Shown here: positions 17,066-25,545 of the stretch, piece after piece
Layout of the letters: every line of letters begins with the position of its first letter
Numbering within the stretch: the stretch's first letter is position 1
Assembly (NCBI GenBank): GCA_910587685.1
Contig: CAJUMY010000009.1
Coordinates: 5,749-69,748 of the forward strand
Direction of reading: 5' to 3'
DNA from: an uncultured Christensenellaceae bacterium
Lineage (GTDB): Bacteria > Bacillota > Clostridia > Christensenellales > UBA3700
DNA length: 64,000 nucleotides
Made by a program: the position numbers and the translations under genes
The notes under the pieces: model-generated
Seen by the model: only the letters and a program-made list of their open reading frames with translations
Database searches by the model: none
Told to the model about the DNA's origin: nothing

Positions 17066-17379
17066 CCACAGAGCGTATTCTCCTAGTTATAACGATAATG
17101 GCGAGCATTACCTATATATGCCGTATGTTACCGATAGTATTCATAAGGCGGAAAATAAAGAATAAATATTTTCGTTCGTTCCTCATATATCTGCCTTACG
17201 GCGTTATGGCGGCTATGGTGTTCCCTAAGATATTTTTCTCAACGGCGAGCATCTATTCGGGAATACTCGGAGCAATAGTAGCCTTCATATTAGCGTACAA
17301 AAAAAGAGGACTCCTTGTAGTAGCCCTGTCGTCGATATTGACGGTCGCTCTTGCAGAATGGATAATATCGCTGATATAA
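17062..17379 (+). CDS. azlD: AzlD-family small membrane subunit
   Basis: This 105-residue protein has about four short hydrophobic segments and the early ITYICRMLPIVF motif of AzlD proteins. It starts inside the azlC stop (ATGA overlap), which indicates coupled translation of the two exporter subunits. An outlet for branched-chain amino acids fits a cell that makes them with the operon at 1-3634. Confidence 0.87.
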   Translation: MTTERILLVITIMASITYICRMLPIVFIRRKIKNKYFRSFLIYLPYGVMAAMVFPKIFFSTASIYSGILGAIVAFILAYKKRGLLVVALSSILTVALAEWIISLI

Positions 17380-17484
17380 AAGCGATATATCTAATAGATC
17401 TATAGCCATTAAAGAAACGCAAAAAATAACCGTATCTTAACGGAATTTCCCGTTTATGCGGCGTAAAACGATTCGGAGAAAAGT

Positions 17485-19050
17485 GTGAACAACAGACTGC
17501 TTATAACGAAAAAGAACTCGATATTCCATACTATCCCTTACGCGATATTCACCGGTTTTGCATCGGGTATCGCGGTTTCGTTATACACTCTTTTCATCGA
17601 ATACGCAAGTAAGTACTCTAACGCCCTATTCGCCCTTGCCGGCGAGAACCGCTGGTATATTTTTCTTATCGTCGGCATACTCGCATTGGCTTTTACTATA
17701 TCTTCGCTGATGATAAGACTGAGCAACGTCTCGCGCGGAAGCGGAGTACCCCAAGCGATCGGGCTCTTAAGAGGATCTTTTATAATGAACGCCGTCAAGG
17801 GCTTTAGCGTGATGTTCGTCATAAGCGTCGTCGGAACGCTCGCAGGGCTCTCGCTCGGAAGCGAAGGACCCTCAATGCTTATAGGCGCGGCGACGGCGAT
17901 GGCGGTATCGAAAATGTTCCCGATGTATACCCGTCAATACATGATAAGCGGCGGCGTAGGCGCAGGACTTGCAGTCGCGTTCAACGCTCCTCTATCGGGA
18001 ACTGCTATCGTTCTCGAAGAAGGGCACAGACGCTTCTCCCCCGTCATCGCATTCAATACAATGCTGACCGTATTTACAGCGGTAGTCACAGCTAACGTCA
18101 TACTCGGAGAACGAATAATCATACCCGTTACCGATTTCAGCATATCTCTTATAGATATTCCTTTCCTTATAATAACGGGAGTAGCCGTCGCATTGTTCGG
18201 AATACTGTTTAGCAAACTCATACTTATATTCAAAAAGGGCTACAAACGTCTGAAATTCAAAAGAGTCGATCTCAGATTTTTACCGCCGTTTATTCTCGCG
18301 CTTTTCGTAGGTCTCTTCTTACTGCCTGCAAGCGGCGGCGGTATATCGCTCATAAAATCGCTCATAGACGGAAACTACGCAATAAAAATGCTTGTTATCC
18401 TCTTCGTCGTCAAACTGCTATTTACAACGCTGTCGACGAGTTCGGGAATTCCGGGCGGCATTTTCGTACCTATGCTCGCCGTAGGCGCGACGATCGGAGG
18501 CATACTTTCATCTCTTTTAGGATCATCCCTCGACGTGCACGCATCGCTCTTCATAGTCGGCGCAATGGTAGCATTCTTTACGGCGGTATCGCACTCTTTC
18601 TTTACGGCAGTTTTGCTCGCCGTCGAACTCACTGGGAACATAATGTACGCTATACCCGCTATAATAGTCTGCGGAACCGTTAAAATAATACTGCGTATAG
18701 TAAAGTCTCACGGACTGTACGACACGCTTTTGAAGCAAACCGTAAAAGACAATACCGACGGATTCGAAGAAAAAACCACTTTCATAGCGTTTGTTCAAAA
18801 GAATTCGTTCTTAGACAGCCGACGTATCAACGACGTTATTCTCCCCGAAGGAGTCCGTCTTGTAAAACACGTCGACGAGAGCGATTCTCTCATAACGGAA
18901 AAGAACGCGAGAATATCGGCAAACGATATGCTTACCTTCGAGATAGAGACTCTTGACAACTTCTACGCTAAAAACGTGATACTGTCTCTCGCAACGTCCA
19001 AAAACAGAGACGACGAACTCGACGGCGTAAAGCCCAATATAATCCTTTGA
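17485..19050 (+). CDS. ClC-family chloride channel/antiporter with C-terminal TrkA-C domain
   Basis: This 521-residue protein has the ClC fold (about residues 15-420), a dimer that conducts or exchanges chloride or fluoride. The selectivity motifs are GSGVPQ, GSEGPSM (with the gating Glu) and GGIFVP. Residues from about 435 resemble an RCK/TrkA-C regulatory domain. The start is a GTG with GGAG six bases upstream. It lies downstream of azlD on the same strand with a gap of about 105 bases. Substrate and direction of transport cannot be told from sequence. Confidence 0.9.
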   Translation: MNNRLLITKKNSIFHTIPYAIFTGFASGIAVSLYTLFIEYASKYSNALFALAGENRWYIFLIVGILALAFTISSLMIRLSNVSRGSGVPQAIGLLRGSFIMNAVKGFSVMFVISVVGTLAGLSLGSEGPSMLIGAATAMAVSKMFPMYTRQYMISGGVGAGLAVAFNAPLSGTAIVLEEGHRRFSPVIAFNTMLTVFTAVVTANVILGERIIIPVTDFSISLIDIPFLIITGVAVALFGILFSKLILIFKKGYKRLKFKRVDLRFLPPFILALFVGLFLLPASGGGISLIKSLIDGNYAIKMLVILFVVKLLFTTLSTSSGIPGGIFVPMLAVGATIGGILSSLLGSSLDVHASLFIVGAMVAFFTAVSHSFFTAVLLAVELTGNIMYAIPAIIVCGTVKIILRIVKSHGLYDTLLKQTVKDNTDGFEEKTTFIAFVQKNSFLDSRRINDVILPEGVRLVKHVDESDSLITEKNARISANDMLTFEIETLDNFYAKNVILSLATSKNRDDELDGVKPNIIL

Positions 19051-19131
19051 AAAATAAATATATCCGTATAGTTGTCGCTAAAACGTACAAAACGCAGATT
19101 TTTGTGTTAGAATAAATATAGAGGTGGGAAT

Positions 19132-19503
19132 ATGAAATTCGTCGTGCTCGACAAAACTTTCAATATCTGCAAACTTTCGTCGCCGGTAATAATATCCAAT
19201 CCGTACAATTTTTTATCTCTGACAGCCGATTCGGTAACGCTCGTATGCCCCGAAGAAGATACTCCCGATAACGCTATCGAAATAATGCAGACGTGGTCTT
19301 GCATCGAGATAGTTGGCGTGAGTTCGATCAACGAATCGGGTATTATCTCGTCGTTATCCAAAATTCTCGCGTCAGGCAACGTTCCTATCTACGTTGTCTC
19401 GACTTTCGGCGCCGTATTCGTATTCATAGACAGCAACAGAATAATCAACGCTATACAACTGCTTGAAGCGAACGGTCACAGTATCGAATCGCTGTCGTAT
19501 TAA
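19132..19503 (+). CDS. ACT-domain protein (CASTOR-like tandem ACT)
   Basis: This 123-residue protein looks like two short ACT-type folds. The second half has the run SSINESGIISSLSKILASGNVPIYVVSTF, typical of ACT_7/CASTOR-like amino-acid-binding proteins. It has no catalytic domain, so a ligand-sensing role is likely but the ligand is unknown. AGGTGGGA precedes the ATG. It follows the ClC gene by 81 bases and ends before a strong terminator. Confidence 0.75.
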   Translation: MKFVVLDKTFNICKLSSPVIISNPYNFLSLTADSVTLVCPEEDTPDNAIEIMQTWSCIEIVGVSSINESGIISSLSKILASGNVPIYVVSTFGAVFVFIDSNRIINAIQLLEANGHSIESLSY

Positions 19504-19553
19504 ACACTATTGAGTAAGTTTTGAAAAAGAACGTCGATATTTTATAATAAACC

Positions 19554-19587
19554 AAAGGCTTCCGATATGAGATGTACGGAAGCCTTT
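19554..19587 (+). terminator. intrinsic terminator after the ACT-domain gene
   Basis: AAAGGCTTCCG (19554-19564) pairs with CGGAAGCCTTT (19577-19587), followed by more Ts. It ends the ClC/ACT transcription unit. Confidence 0.85.
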
Positions 19588-19665
19588 TTATAATAATCGG
19601 TATTGTTAGGAAGTTTCGAAAGCGGGTTTATATCAATTCCTCCGCCGTTCGTCAAGATGCATGCT

Positions 19666-20538
19666 CTACGCCATTCTCTTATGACCGACAAAGAATACTC
19701 CGATAGTATCCGGACCGCAATGCGAACCGACAAGATACGTGAGAGGAACCGTTATGACGTCCTTATTAAACTTCGCCTTAAGCGCGGCGTTGAGCTCCTC
19801 TGCGTCCTTAAGACAACCCGAATGAGTGGTCATAATGAAATCGTTATTCTCGGGAATACAATACTTTTCTGTAAGCTCGAGGAGCGCCGATACGGCTTTT
19901 TTCTTTCCTCTTATTTTACTGACGACGTGATTCTTGCCTTTCGAATCGAGCATGAGAAGCGGTCTTATTCCTATGAGAGTGCCGAGTATCGCCTGCGTCT
20001 TCGATATCCTTCCGCCCTTTTTTAACAATTCAAGATCTCCGATAAGATAGAAATGGTTAAAATTGAGCTTATTATTCTCGAGCCACTCAGCCGCCTCTTC
20101 GACGCTCTTGCCTTCGCTCCGCATCTTGACCATATAATACGTCATGAGTCCCTGTCCCGCAGCGCCCGAAAGAGTATCTATAACTATTATCTTTCTATCG
20201 GGATACTTCTCCTTCATCTCGCCTCTTACTATGTTGCTGACGTTGTTGAAGCTGCCCGAAACGCCTCCCGAAAAGCTGATATAGAGAACGTCTTCGCCTT
20301 TTGAAAGATGTTTTTCAAAAAGCTCCGCCGCGTCTGCCATATCGGTCTGCGACGTCGTCGGAACTCCGCCAGCTCTTATGAGATCGTAAAATTCGTCGTG
20401 CGGCATAGCGGTATCCCTGCCGTATTCCTTACCGTTGATCCTGAACGGCATCGAAGCTACGTCTATATCGTTCTCCTTGAAAAAACTCTCGGGCATATCG
20501 CACGCCATATCCGTTATAATTGCAAATTTGTTATCCAT
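19666..20538 (-). CDS. DegV-family fatty-acid-binding protein
   Basis: This 290-residue protein is a DegV (FakB-like) protein, which binds a fatty acid and can present it to a FakA kinase. The TSQ motif (TTSQTDMADA) and ISFSGGVSGSFNN are the conserved ligand-site segments, and GLLKKGGRISK-like ELLKKGGRISKTQA and the C-terminal HCGPDTIG are also typical. It is the second gene after the TetR regulator with a 15-base gap. No FakA is in the window. Confidence 0.9.
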   Translation of the reverse strand: MDNKFAIITDMACDMPESFFKENDIDVASMPFRINGKEYGRDTAMPHDEFYDLIRAGGVPTTSQTDMADAAELFEKHLSKGEDVLYISFSGGVSGSFNNVSNIVRGEMKEKYPDRKIIVIDTLSGAAGQGLMTYYMVKMRSEGKSVEEAAEWLENNKLNFNHFYLIGDLELLKKGGRISKTQAILGTLIGIRPLLMLDSKGKNHVVSKIRGKKKAVSALLELTEKYCIPENNDFIMTTHSGCLKDAEELNAALKAKFNKDVITVPLTYLVGSHCGPDTIGVFFVGHKRMA

Positions 20539-20553
20539 GATGATTTCCTTTCC

Positions 20554-21102
20554 TCACTCGAGAGGGCAAACTTTCTTAAATAGTTTGATAAGACCGTCAA
20601 GATCCGTATCAATGTCGATACCGAGTACGTTACGCAGAGTATATCCGTCGATGAACGTCAATATGAGCTGCGCGAGCGCTTCGTTATACCTTGTCTTTTT
20701 GTAACCGTCGAGAGCGTCTATTATCTGTTTGTACCATTTGCGGTAACGCTCTCTTATCATAACCGCTACCTTTTCGTCCTGAGTTATTCCGTAGGTTATC
20801 AAAAGATAGTGTAACTTCGCAGTGCCTTTCTTTTCCTTAACGTGCTTCGTTATACCCTTCGCTATAGCCTCTATCTTAATTCTTGCCGAAAATCTCTCGA
20901 CCAGTACGTCTATCGCTCTTTGCGTATTATCTATATACCTTTCCGTTACGGCCTCTATGAGCTCCTCTTTCGATTCGAAATAGTAGTAAAGCGAGCTCTT
21001 ACTGATGCCGACTTCTTTGGCTATATCGGATATACTGGTCTCGTTTGCCCCGTTTTCGAGAATCAATCTCTCGGTGGCGTCTAAAATTACGTCCTTTTGC
21101 AT
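20554..21102 (-). CDS. TetR-family transcriptional regulator
   Basis: This 182-residue repressor has the N-terminal TetR helix-turn-helix (ETSISDIAKEVGISKSSLYYYFESKEEL, about residues 19-46) and an all-helical ligand-binding C-terminus that I cannot assign. The frame extends 32 codons upstream, but the ATG at 21102 has GGAGAA just before it and the extension covers the operator. It lies directly upstream of degV, so the pair may sense and handle fatty acids. This link is inferred. Confidence 0.88.
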   Translation of the reverse strand: MQKDVILDATERLILENGANETSISDIAKEVGISKSSLYYYFESKEELIEAVTERYIDNTQRAIDVLVERFSARIKIEAIAKGITKHVKEKKGTAKLHYLLITYGITQDEKVAVMIRERYRKWYKQIIDALDGYKKTRYNEALAQLILTFIDGYTLRNVLGIDIDTDLDGLIKLFKKVCPLE

Positions 21103-21112
21103 ATTTCTCCGT

Positions 21113-21134
21113 TTACCGAACGACTGGTCGGTAA
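21113..21134. promoter_or_regulatory. likely TetR operator
   Basis: TTACCGA and TCGGTAA form an inverted repeat with an 8-base centre; the inner CGACTGGTCG is also near-palindromic. It sits ten bases upstream of the tetR start, the usual autoregulatory position. Confidence 0.75.
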
Positions 21135-21372
21135 CATAATAATAACATTTAAGAAACGAAATGTCAAGACCGTTATAATAATATTTCGGTAATATCAATG
21201 TAAAATATTTGTCGAAATAATTTTACGTATCTTATCTTATTCTATCGAAGTATATGCGATATGTATTATCGTTTATAATATATGCTTTCGATCGCGAAGG
21301 CATCTTGTCATCTTTCAATAAACCGAGAACTATTATACGGCAAGCATCAAAACTATTATCAATTAATTGCCG

Positions 21373-21409
21373 AAAACAAATAAAGCCTTTTAAAACACTT
21401 AAAAGACTT
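21373..21409 (-). terminator. probable terminator of the 45-residue gene
   Basis: AAAAGACTT/AAGCCTTTT form a 9-bp stem with one G-U pair on the minus strand, followed by TTATTTGTTTT. Confidence 0.55.
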
Positions 21410-21465
21410 CTTTATCGTCGCATAAAGCGAAATCAATGAAAATCATGGAATCTACCGCCTTTATT

Positions 21466-21603
21466 TCAGATATTGTCCTCTATATCGTTCTTCTCGTCTT
21501 TGAGACTCATCTGATGGTTGGCTTTGTCAACGCCTCTCGGCTTGATCCTTTCGTTTCCCTCTTTCCACTTTGCCGTTTCGTTATTTTTTTTAGTATTCTT
21601 CAT
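21466..21603 (-). CDS. 45-residue hydrophilic protein of unknown function
   Basis: A short frame begins with ATG about eight bases after AGAGG and ends with TGA before a terminator-like hairpin. The peptide is highly charged and free of hydrophobic stretches: it opens MKNTKKNNETAKWKEG and contains RIKPRGVDKANHQMSL. The longer frame on the opposite strand (21436-21705) is hydrophobic nonsense with no ribosome site, so this one is preferred. It stands alone between tetR and pfp. I do not recognise it. Confidence 0.6.
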   Translation of the reverse strand: MKNTKKNNETAKWKEGNERIKPRGVDKANHQMSLKDEKNDIEDNI

Positions 21604-21816
21604 GAAACTTTCCTCTATTTTTTCAAGTTTGATTTTATTATTTGCAAAATAAGGAAAAGTATTCGTAAAATAGTTTTAATGAAAATCGCGATCTTAACGT
21701 TATAATACTCTTATACACGCGATCGAGACGTCAATCAGAATTATTGTCTTTGATAATATTCGTCATGATAAGGTATATCGTCGTTAAATATATTCAAGAG
21801 TTTGTAATGATAAACA

Positions 21817-21848
21817 TATAAAAACGCTCCTTGAAGTCCAAGGAGCGT
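21817..21848 (-). terminator. terminator of the mtrB-pfkA-pfp operon
   Basis: ACGCTCCTTG and CAAGGAGCGT form a perfect 10-bp stem with a 5-base loop, followed on the minus strand by TTTTTAT. Confidence 0.9.
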
Positions 21849-21880
21849 CTTACTATCATTTAGACAGTCAACACGGTATA

Positions 21881-23131
21881 TTACTTCTTAGCGCTGACCT
21901 TTTTGAGCTTTGCGAATCTCGGAAGTCCGTCTTCTTTCACCATATTCGGTTCGCCCTGAATGAGCGGAAGAGCGTACTTGACGAACTCGTCGGAAAGATT
22001 AGTACCGTTCTCGGTGATCCACTCGAGCGGAACTTTCTTTTCGGTATTCGCGACAAGATTAAGATCGAGAACGTCGTATTTGCACTCGTAGCTGCCCGAC
22101 GACATATCTCTTACGAAAATGACCATCTTATCGGTCATACCGTCGCAAGCGCATTTGACCGCGGTAGCTCCCGCATTGAACGCCTCTTCGATATCTCTGC
22201 CCGAAGCAACGTGCGCGCCGCATCTCTGCATAAGACTGAACTCGATACCTCTCGTCTTGCAACCGAACTTCTCTTTGCAAAGGTTAGCGAGAGTAGTAGC
22301 GATACCGCCGAGCTGAGCGTGACCGAACGCGTCCTTTGAAAGATTCTCCGCGAACTTCTCCGCGATGAGAACGCCGTCTTTATCGTGGATACCCTCGGAT
22401 ACAACGACGAGACACTTGCCCTTATTCTCGTCCATCTTCACCTTGACGTCGGCAAGGAACTTCTCTATATCGAAATCAACTTCAGGGAGATAGATAAGGT
22501 CTGCGCCGTGACCCTTTGCTCCTGCAAGAGCCGCGGAAGCAGTTATCCAACCGGCGTTACGACCCATAGCCTCGATGACGGTTATCATCGGAGTATCATA
22601 AACGTTAGCGTCCTGCTTTATCTCCATAACGGTTGTAGCAACGTACTTAGCCGCGCTACCGAAACCTGGACAGTGATCCGTACCGAAAAGATCGTTATCT
22701 ATCGTCTTTGGCACGCCCATGACTCTGCATTCCCAACCGGAATTCGCCATGAACTTGCTTATCTTGTTACATGTATCCATAGAGTCGTTACCGCCGTTAT
22801 AGAAGAAATATCTTATATCGTACTTCTTGAATACCTCGAGCAATCTCTTGTAATCGGTATCGTCGACCGTTACGTCCTTGAGCTTATATCTTACAGAACC
22901 GAGCGAAGACGACGGAGTATTCTTGAGAAGCTCGAGCTCCTTTATATCCTCCATACCCATATCGTAAAAATCTTCGTCGAGTATACCTCTTATTCCGTGA
23001 GCCGCGCCGTATACCTTAGTGATATTCTCCTGCTTTAACGCCTCGATGAACACGCCTGCCGCGCTCGCATTGATAACCGAAGTCGGTCCTCCGGACTGAC
23101 CGAACATACACGCACCTTTAAGTACTCCCAT
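21881..23131 (-). CDS. pfp: 6-phosphofructokinase, pyrophosphate-dependent type
   Basis: This 416-residue protein phosphorylates fructose 6-phosphate, probably with PPi and reversibly. GQSGGPTSVINAS is the phosphoryl-donor loop. GGNDSMDT has Asp in the position that is Gly in ATP enzymes, and PKTIDNDL has the Lys typical of PPi enzymes. Length exceeds ATP-type PfkA, as in the PPi group. A perfect GGAGG precedes the ATG. It is the last gene of an operon with an ATP-type PfkA and a TRAP homologue. Donor choice is inferred from motifs. Confidence 0.88.
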   Translation of the reverse strand: MGVLKGACMFGQSGGPTSVINASAAGVFIEALKQENITKVYGAAHGIRGILDEDFYDMGMEDIKELELLKNTPSSSLGSVRYKLKDVTVDDTDYKRLLEVFKKYDIRYFFYNGGNDSMDTCNKISKFMANSGWECRVMGVPKTIDNDLFGTDHCPGFGSAAKYVATTVMEIKQDANVYDTPMITVIEAMGRNAGWITASAALAGAKGHGADLIYLPEVDFDIEKFLADVKVKMDENKGKCLVVVSEGIHDKDGVLIAEKFAENLSKDAFGHAQLGGIATTLANLCKEKFGCKTRGIEFSLMQRCGAHVASGRDIEEAFNAGATAVKCACDGMTDKMVIFVRDMSSGSYECKYDVLDLNLVANTEKKVPLEWITENGTNLSDEFVKYALPLIQGEPNMVKEDGLPRFAKLKKVSAKK

Positions 23132-23218
23132 TTGTTACCTCCGTATAAAGTGTAAATTATTGTATTTTTGATAAAAAGCTATATATCTTATATATGTAGC
23201 TGTATTTCGCTATGTTTA

Positions 23219-24193
23219 TTATAGACTGAGTATCTTTGCATCCTCGTAGAGTTTCTCGTTGAAAACCTCTTTTTCAGCAAGCGCCTCGTCTATGTCCTCG
23301 TCTATTATCTTGTTATTTCTGATACCGACGACTCTCTTAGTCTTTCCTTCCATGATGAGCTCGACGGCTCTTACGCCGAACTCTGCGCCGAGCAGTCTGT
23401 CCTGCATCGTCGGAGTACCTCCTCTCTGTATGTGTCCGAGCCTAGTCGTACGAAGCGAAGCAAGATTCTTGCCGATACGGTAGTCGATCATTATTTTGAG
23501 TTCCTCCGCGCTGCATACTCCCTCGGCAAGAACTATTATATCCGACGATTTCCCGTTTTCGAGATTTTCCTTGATCCTCTTGCAGACGTCCTCGATATCG
23601 AGCCCCATCTCGGGAGTAAGTATTATCTCCGCTCCGCCGGAAATACCCGCGTAGAGAGCTATATCTCCGCATTTTCTTCCCATGACCTCGATAATGCTTA
23701 CTCTGTCGTGCGAGGTCATCGTGTCTCTAAGATTGTTGATCGCGTTGAGAACGGTGTTGACCGCGGTATCGAATCCCAGCGTATAGTCGGTATAATGAAG
23801 ATCGTTATCGATAGTTCCCGGTATTCCTATGGTATTGATACCGAAATTGTTCGAAAGATCCTGCGCGCCTCTGAAAGAGCCGTTACCGCCGATGACGACG
23901 AGCGCCTCAATGCCGTATTTTTTGAGAGTTTCAGCTCCCTTTTTCTGCCCTTCGAGCGTCGTGAACTCGGGACAGCGGGCAGTCTTGAGGATCGTGCCTC
24001 CCCTTTGTATGATGTCCGAAACGGATCTCTTATTCATAGGAGTTACCATATCGTTGATGAGTCCTACGAATCCTTTTTCTATTGCGAAAACTTCAAGACC
24101 GTTGTATATTGCGGATCTTGTCACGGCTCTTATCGCCGCGTTCATTCCGGGAGCGTCTCCTCCGCTGGTAAGTATACCTATCTTTTTGATCAT
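23219..24193 (-). CDS. pfkA: 6-phosphofructokinase, ATP-dependent type
   Basis: This 324-residue protein is a PfkA of usual length. TSGGDAPGMNAAIR binds the donor phosphate, PGTIDNDL and the catalytic region following it are intact, and MGRKCGD and TTRLGHIQRGG complete the active and effector sites. The GGDGS motif reads GGNGS, with Asn in place of the Asp that helps hold Mg-ATP in E. coli PfkA; Gly in the next position still marks it as ATP-type. GAGGAAAT precedes the ATG. It sits between mtrB (26 bases) and pfp (87 bases). Confidence 0.92.
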   Translation of the reverse strand: MIKKIGILTSGGDAPGMNAAIRAVTRSAIYNGLEVFAIEKGFVGLINDMVTPMNKRSVSDIIQRGGTILKTARCPEFTTLEGQKKGAETLKKYGIEALVVIGGNGSFRGAQDLSNNFGINTIGIPGTIDNDLHYTDYTLGFDTAVNTVLNAINNLRDTMTSHDRVSIIEVMGRKCGDIALYAGISGGAEIILTPEMGLDIEDVCKRIKENLENGKSSDIIVLAEGVCSAEELKIMIDYRIGKNLASLRTTRLGHIQRGGTPTMQDRLLGAEFGVRAVELIMEGKTKRVVGIRNNKIIDEDIDEALAEKEVFNEKLYEDAKILSL

Positions 24194-24219
24194 AAATTAT
24201 TTCCTCAGCAAATTCCTTG

Positions 24220-24453
24220 TTATTTCTCGCTCTTTACTATACCGTGCTTGGTATATATCTCGGCGTTTCCGCGGATCTTGACAGCCGATGTCTTCTCCGT
24301 GAATTGCAATATGATCACTTCTCCCTTATCTAGCATCTCGGTATGGTGCGGACGCGTCTCCGTTCCTCTCGTCATGCCTATTATCTGTACGTTGGGCGCA
24401 AGCGCCTTTACTACAACGTATTCGCCTATCATACTTGCCGTTTCGTCAGCCAT
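24220..24453 (-). CDS. mtrB: TRAP (trp RNA-binding attenuation protein) homologue
   Basis: This 77-residue protein aligns along its length with Bacillus TRAP, an 11-subunit ring that binds tryptophan and then RNA with repeated GAG/UAG triplets. VIGLTRGT-like IIGMTRGTET, LDKGEVII and QFTEKTSAVKIRG are shared. Residues matching tryptophan-pocket positions (Thr28, Gln50, Thr52) are kept, as are RNA-contact Lys59 and Arg61. The position of Bacillus Lys37 is Met40 and of Phe32 is Pro35. The ATG at 24453 has GAGAGAGG nine bases upstream. It is the first gene of an operon with two phosphofructokinases, and no trp gene is in the window. Confidence 0.9.
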   Translation of the reverse strand: MADETASMIGEYVVVKALAPNVQIIGMTRGTETRPHHTEMLDKGEVIILQFTEKTSAVKIRGNAEIYTKHGIVKSEK

Positions 24454-24714
24454 ATCCAAAAACCTCTCTCTTTTCACTCCTAATGAGTATATCAAAAACG
24501 CGATACTTTTACAAGTGATTTGATCAATTTGAACGCCAATTTACATCGATGTTCATAAAAATAATTAAAATTTTTAGATTTCGTCTGATTTACGCGCTTA
24601 CGCATATGTATTAAACAAGACGCAAATCTATGATATATTTCAAATCTCAACAATAAACAAAAAATATGATCTGAAGACGCTTTAGGTATTACCGCAAAAA
24701 ACATGGCATATAAT

Positions 24715-24746
24715 CTATTGACAATAGGAACAATTTGAGGTATCAT
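24715..24746 (+). promoter_or_regulatory. promoter with palindrome over the -35 box
   Basis: TTGACA (24718-24723) and TATCAT (24741-24746) are 17 bases apart. The -35 box lies inside the palindrome CTATTG-A-CAATAG (24715-24727), a likely operator for autoregulation of the following pair. Confidence 0.7.
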
Positions 24747-24781
24747 ATATGTGTAAAGAAAACATTAAGGAGAAAAAAAGT

Positions 24782-24952
24782 ATGGCAACGCTTACAAAAT
24801 CGAGAGAATATATCGTACCGAAAAAAGATACCGATTTTCAAAAGAAAGAAACGGCTTCTTTTACTAGATTCAATGAAATTGTCAATTCAAAAAGTTCGTC
24901 TACCGATTTAAGCGCCATAGATAGATTTTTGAATGACAAAAATTCAAAGTGA
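24782..24952 (+). CDS. putative antitoxin of a GNAT toxin pair
   Basis: This 56-residue polar protein has AAGGAG nine bases before its ATG. It has two predicted parts: a Lys-rich N-terminus (KSREYIVPKKDTDFQKK) and a C-terminal helix (DLSAIDRFLNDKN). It shows no ribbon-helix-helix or HTH motif typical of the antitoxins paired with GNAT toxins. It overlaps the next gene by 20 bases, an arrangement typical of antitoxin-toxin pairs. The function is inferred only from context. Confidence 0.6.
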   Translation: MATLTKSREYIVPKKDTDFQKKETASFTRFNEIVNSKSSSTDLSAIDRFLNDKNSK

Positions 24953-25442
24953 ACAATTTTTTATAGTTTCATACGATAAGAAAAAGTATTTTCATATTAT
25001 TGAGGATTTTAACTGCGGAGTTGAAACCCTCAATAAATTTTTAAAAGAGCTTCCCTCTCATTATTGCAGCGGATTGCTATTCATGCAACGGGATCAAAAA
25101 GGACATGAAAAAATACTAGCGTATTGCGCATACAGATGTTACTCGATCAAAATTGAAGACGACGTATACCCTGCAATTGAAATAAGAGGATTTGCAAGAG
25201 ACCAATGTGTTAAAGGCAAAAACATCGGCAAACTTTTTCTCGCAAACGTCTTCAAATTTTTCGAATACATATCCAAAAACCTCATATCCGCAAAGTATAT
25301 ATGTTTACACGCAATAAATACTCCTGAAATCATATCGTTTTATGAATATTTCGGTTTTCAGCGAATATCGTCGGATACCGTGATTTTAGAAGACGGTTTT
25401 AATGAAGAATGTGTTCCTATGTTTGTAGCGATTTCCAAATGA
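24933..25442 (+). CDS. GNAT acetyltransferase, possible TacT/AtaT-like toxin
   Basis: This 169-residue GNAT-fold protein has an acetyl-CoA pyrophosphate loop at VKGKNIG (93-99) and SFYEYFGF at 135-142, where Tyr137 matches the catalytic Tyr of tRNA-acetylating toxins. The N-terminal HIIEDFNCGVETLNKFL resembles the F-x-C-G-x-x-x-L-N segment of TacT-type toxins. The pair is AT-richer than its neighbours, stands alone and has its own promoter, all suggesting acquisition. An ordinary small-molecule acetyltransferase is the alternative. Confidence 0.72.
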   Translation: MTKIQSEQFFIVSYDKKKYFHIIEDFNCGVETLNKFLKELPSHYCSGLLFMQRDQKGHEKILAYCAYRCYSIKIEDDVYPAIEIRGFARDQCVKGKNIGKLFLANVFKFFEYISKNLISAKYICLHAINTPEIISFYEYFGFQRISSDTVILEDGFNEECVPMFVAISK

Positions 25443-25545
25443 ACGGTCAAACTAAGGTCTCGCGATTATAATAGTACGCCCAAAAAGTTCAAAACGTTTC
25501 GAGGCGTATTTTTCTTTCATAAATATTTTTATTCCATTTTTTTAT

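Noticed and set aside
21436..21705. 89-residue plus-strand hydrophobic frame
   Set aside because: No ribosome site; the complementary 45-residue frame has one and a protein-like composition.
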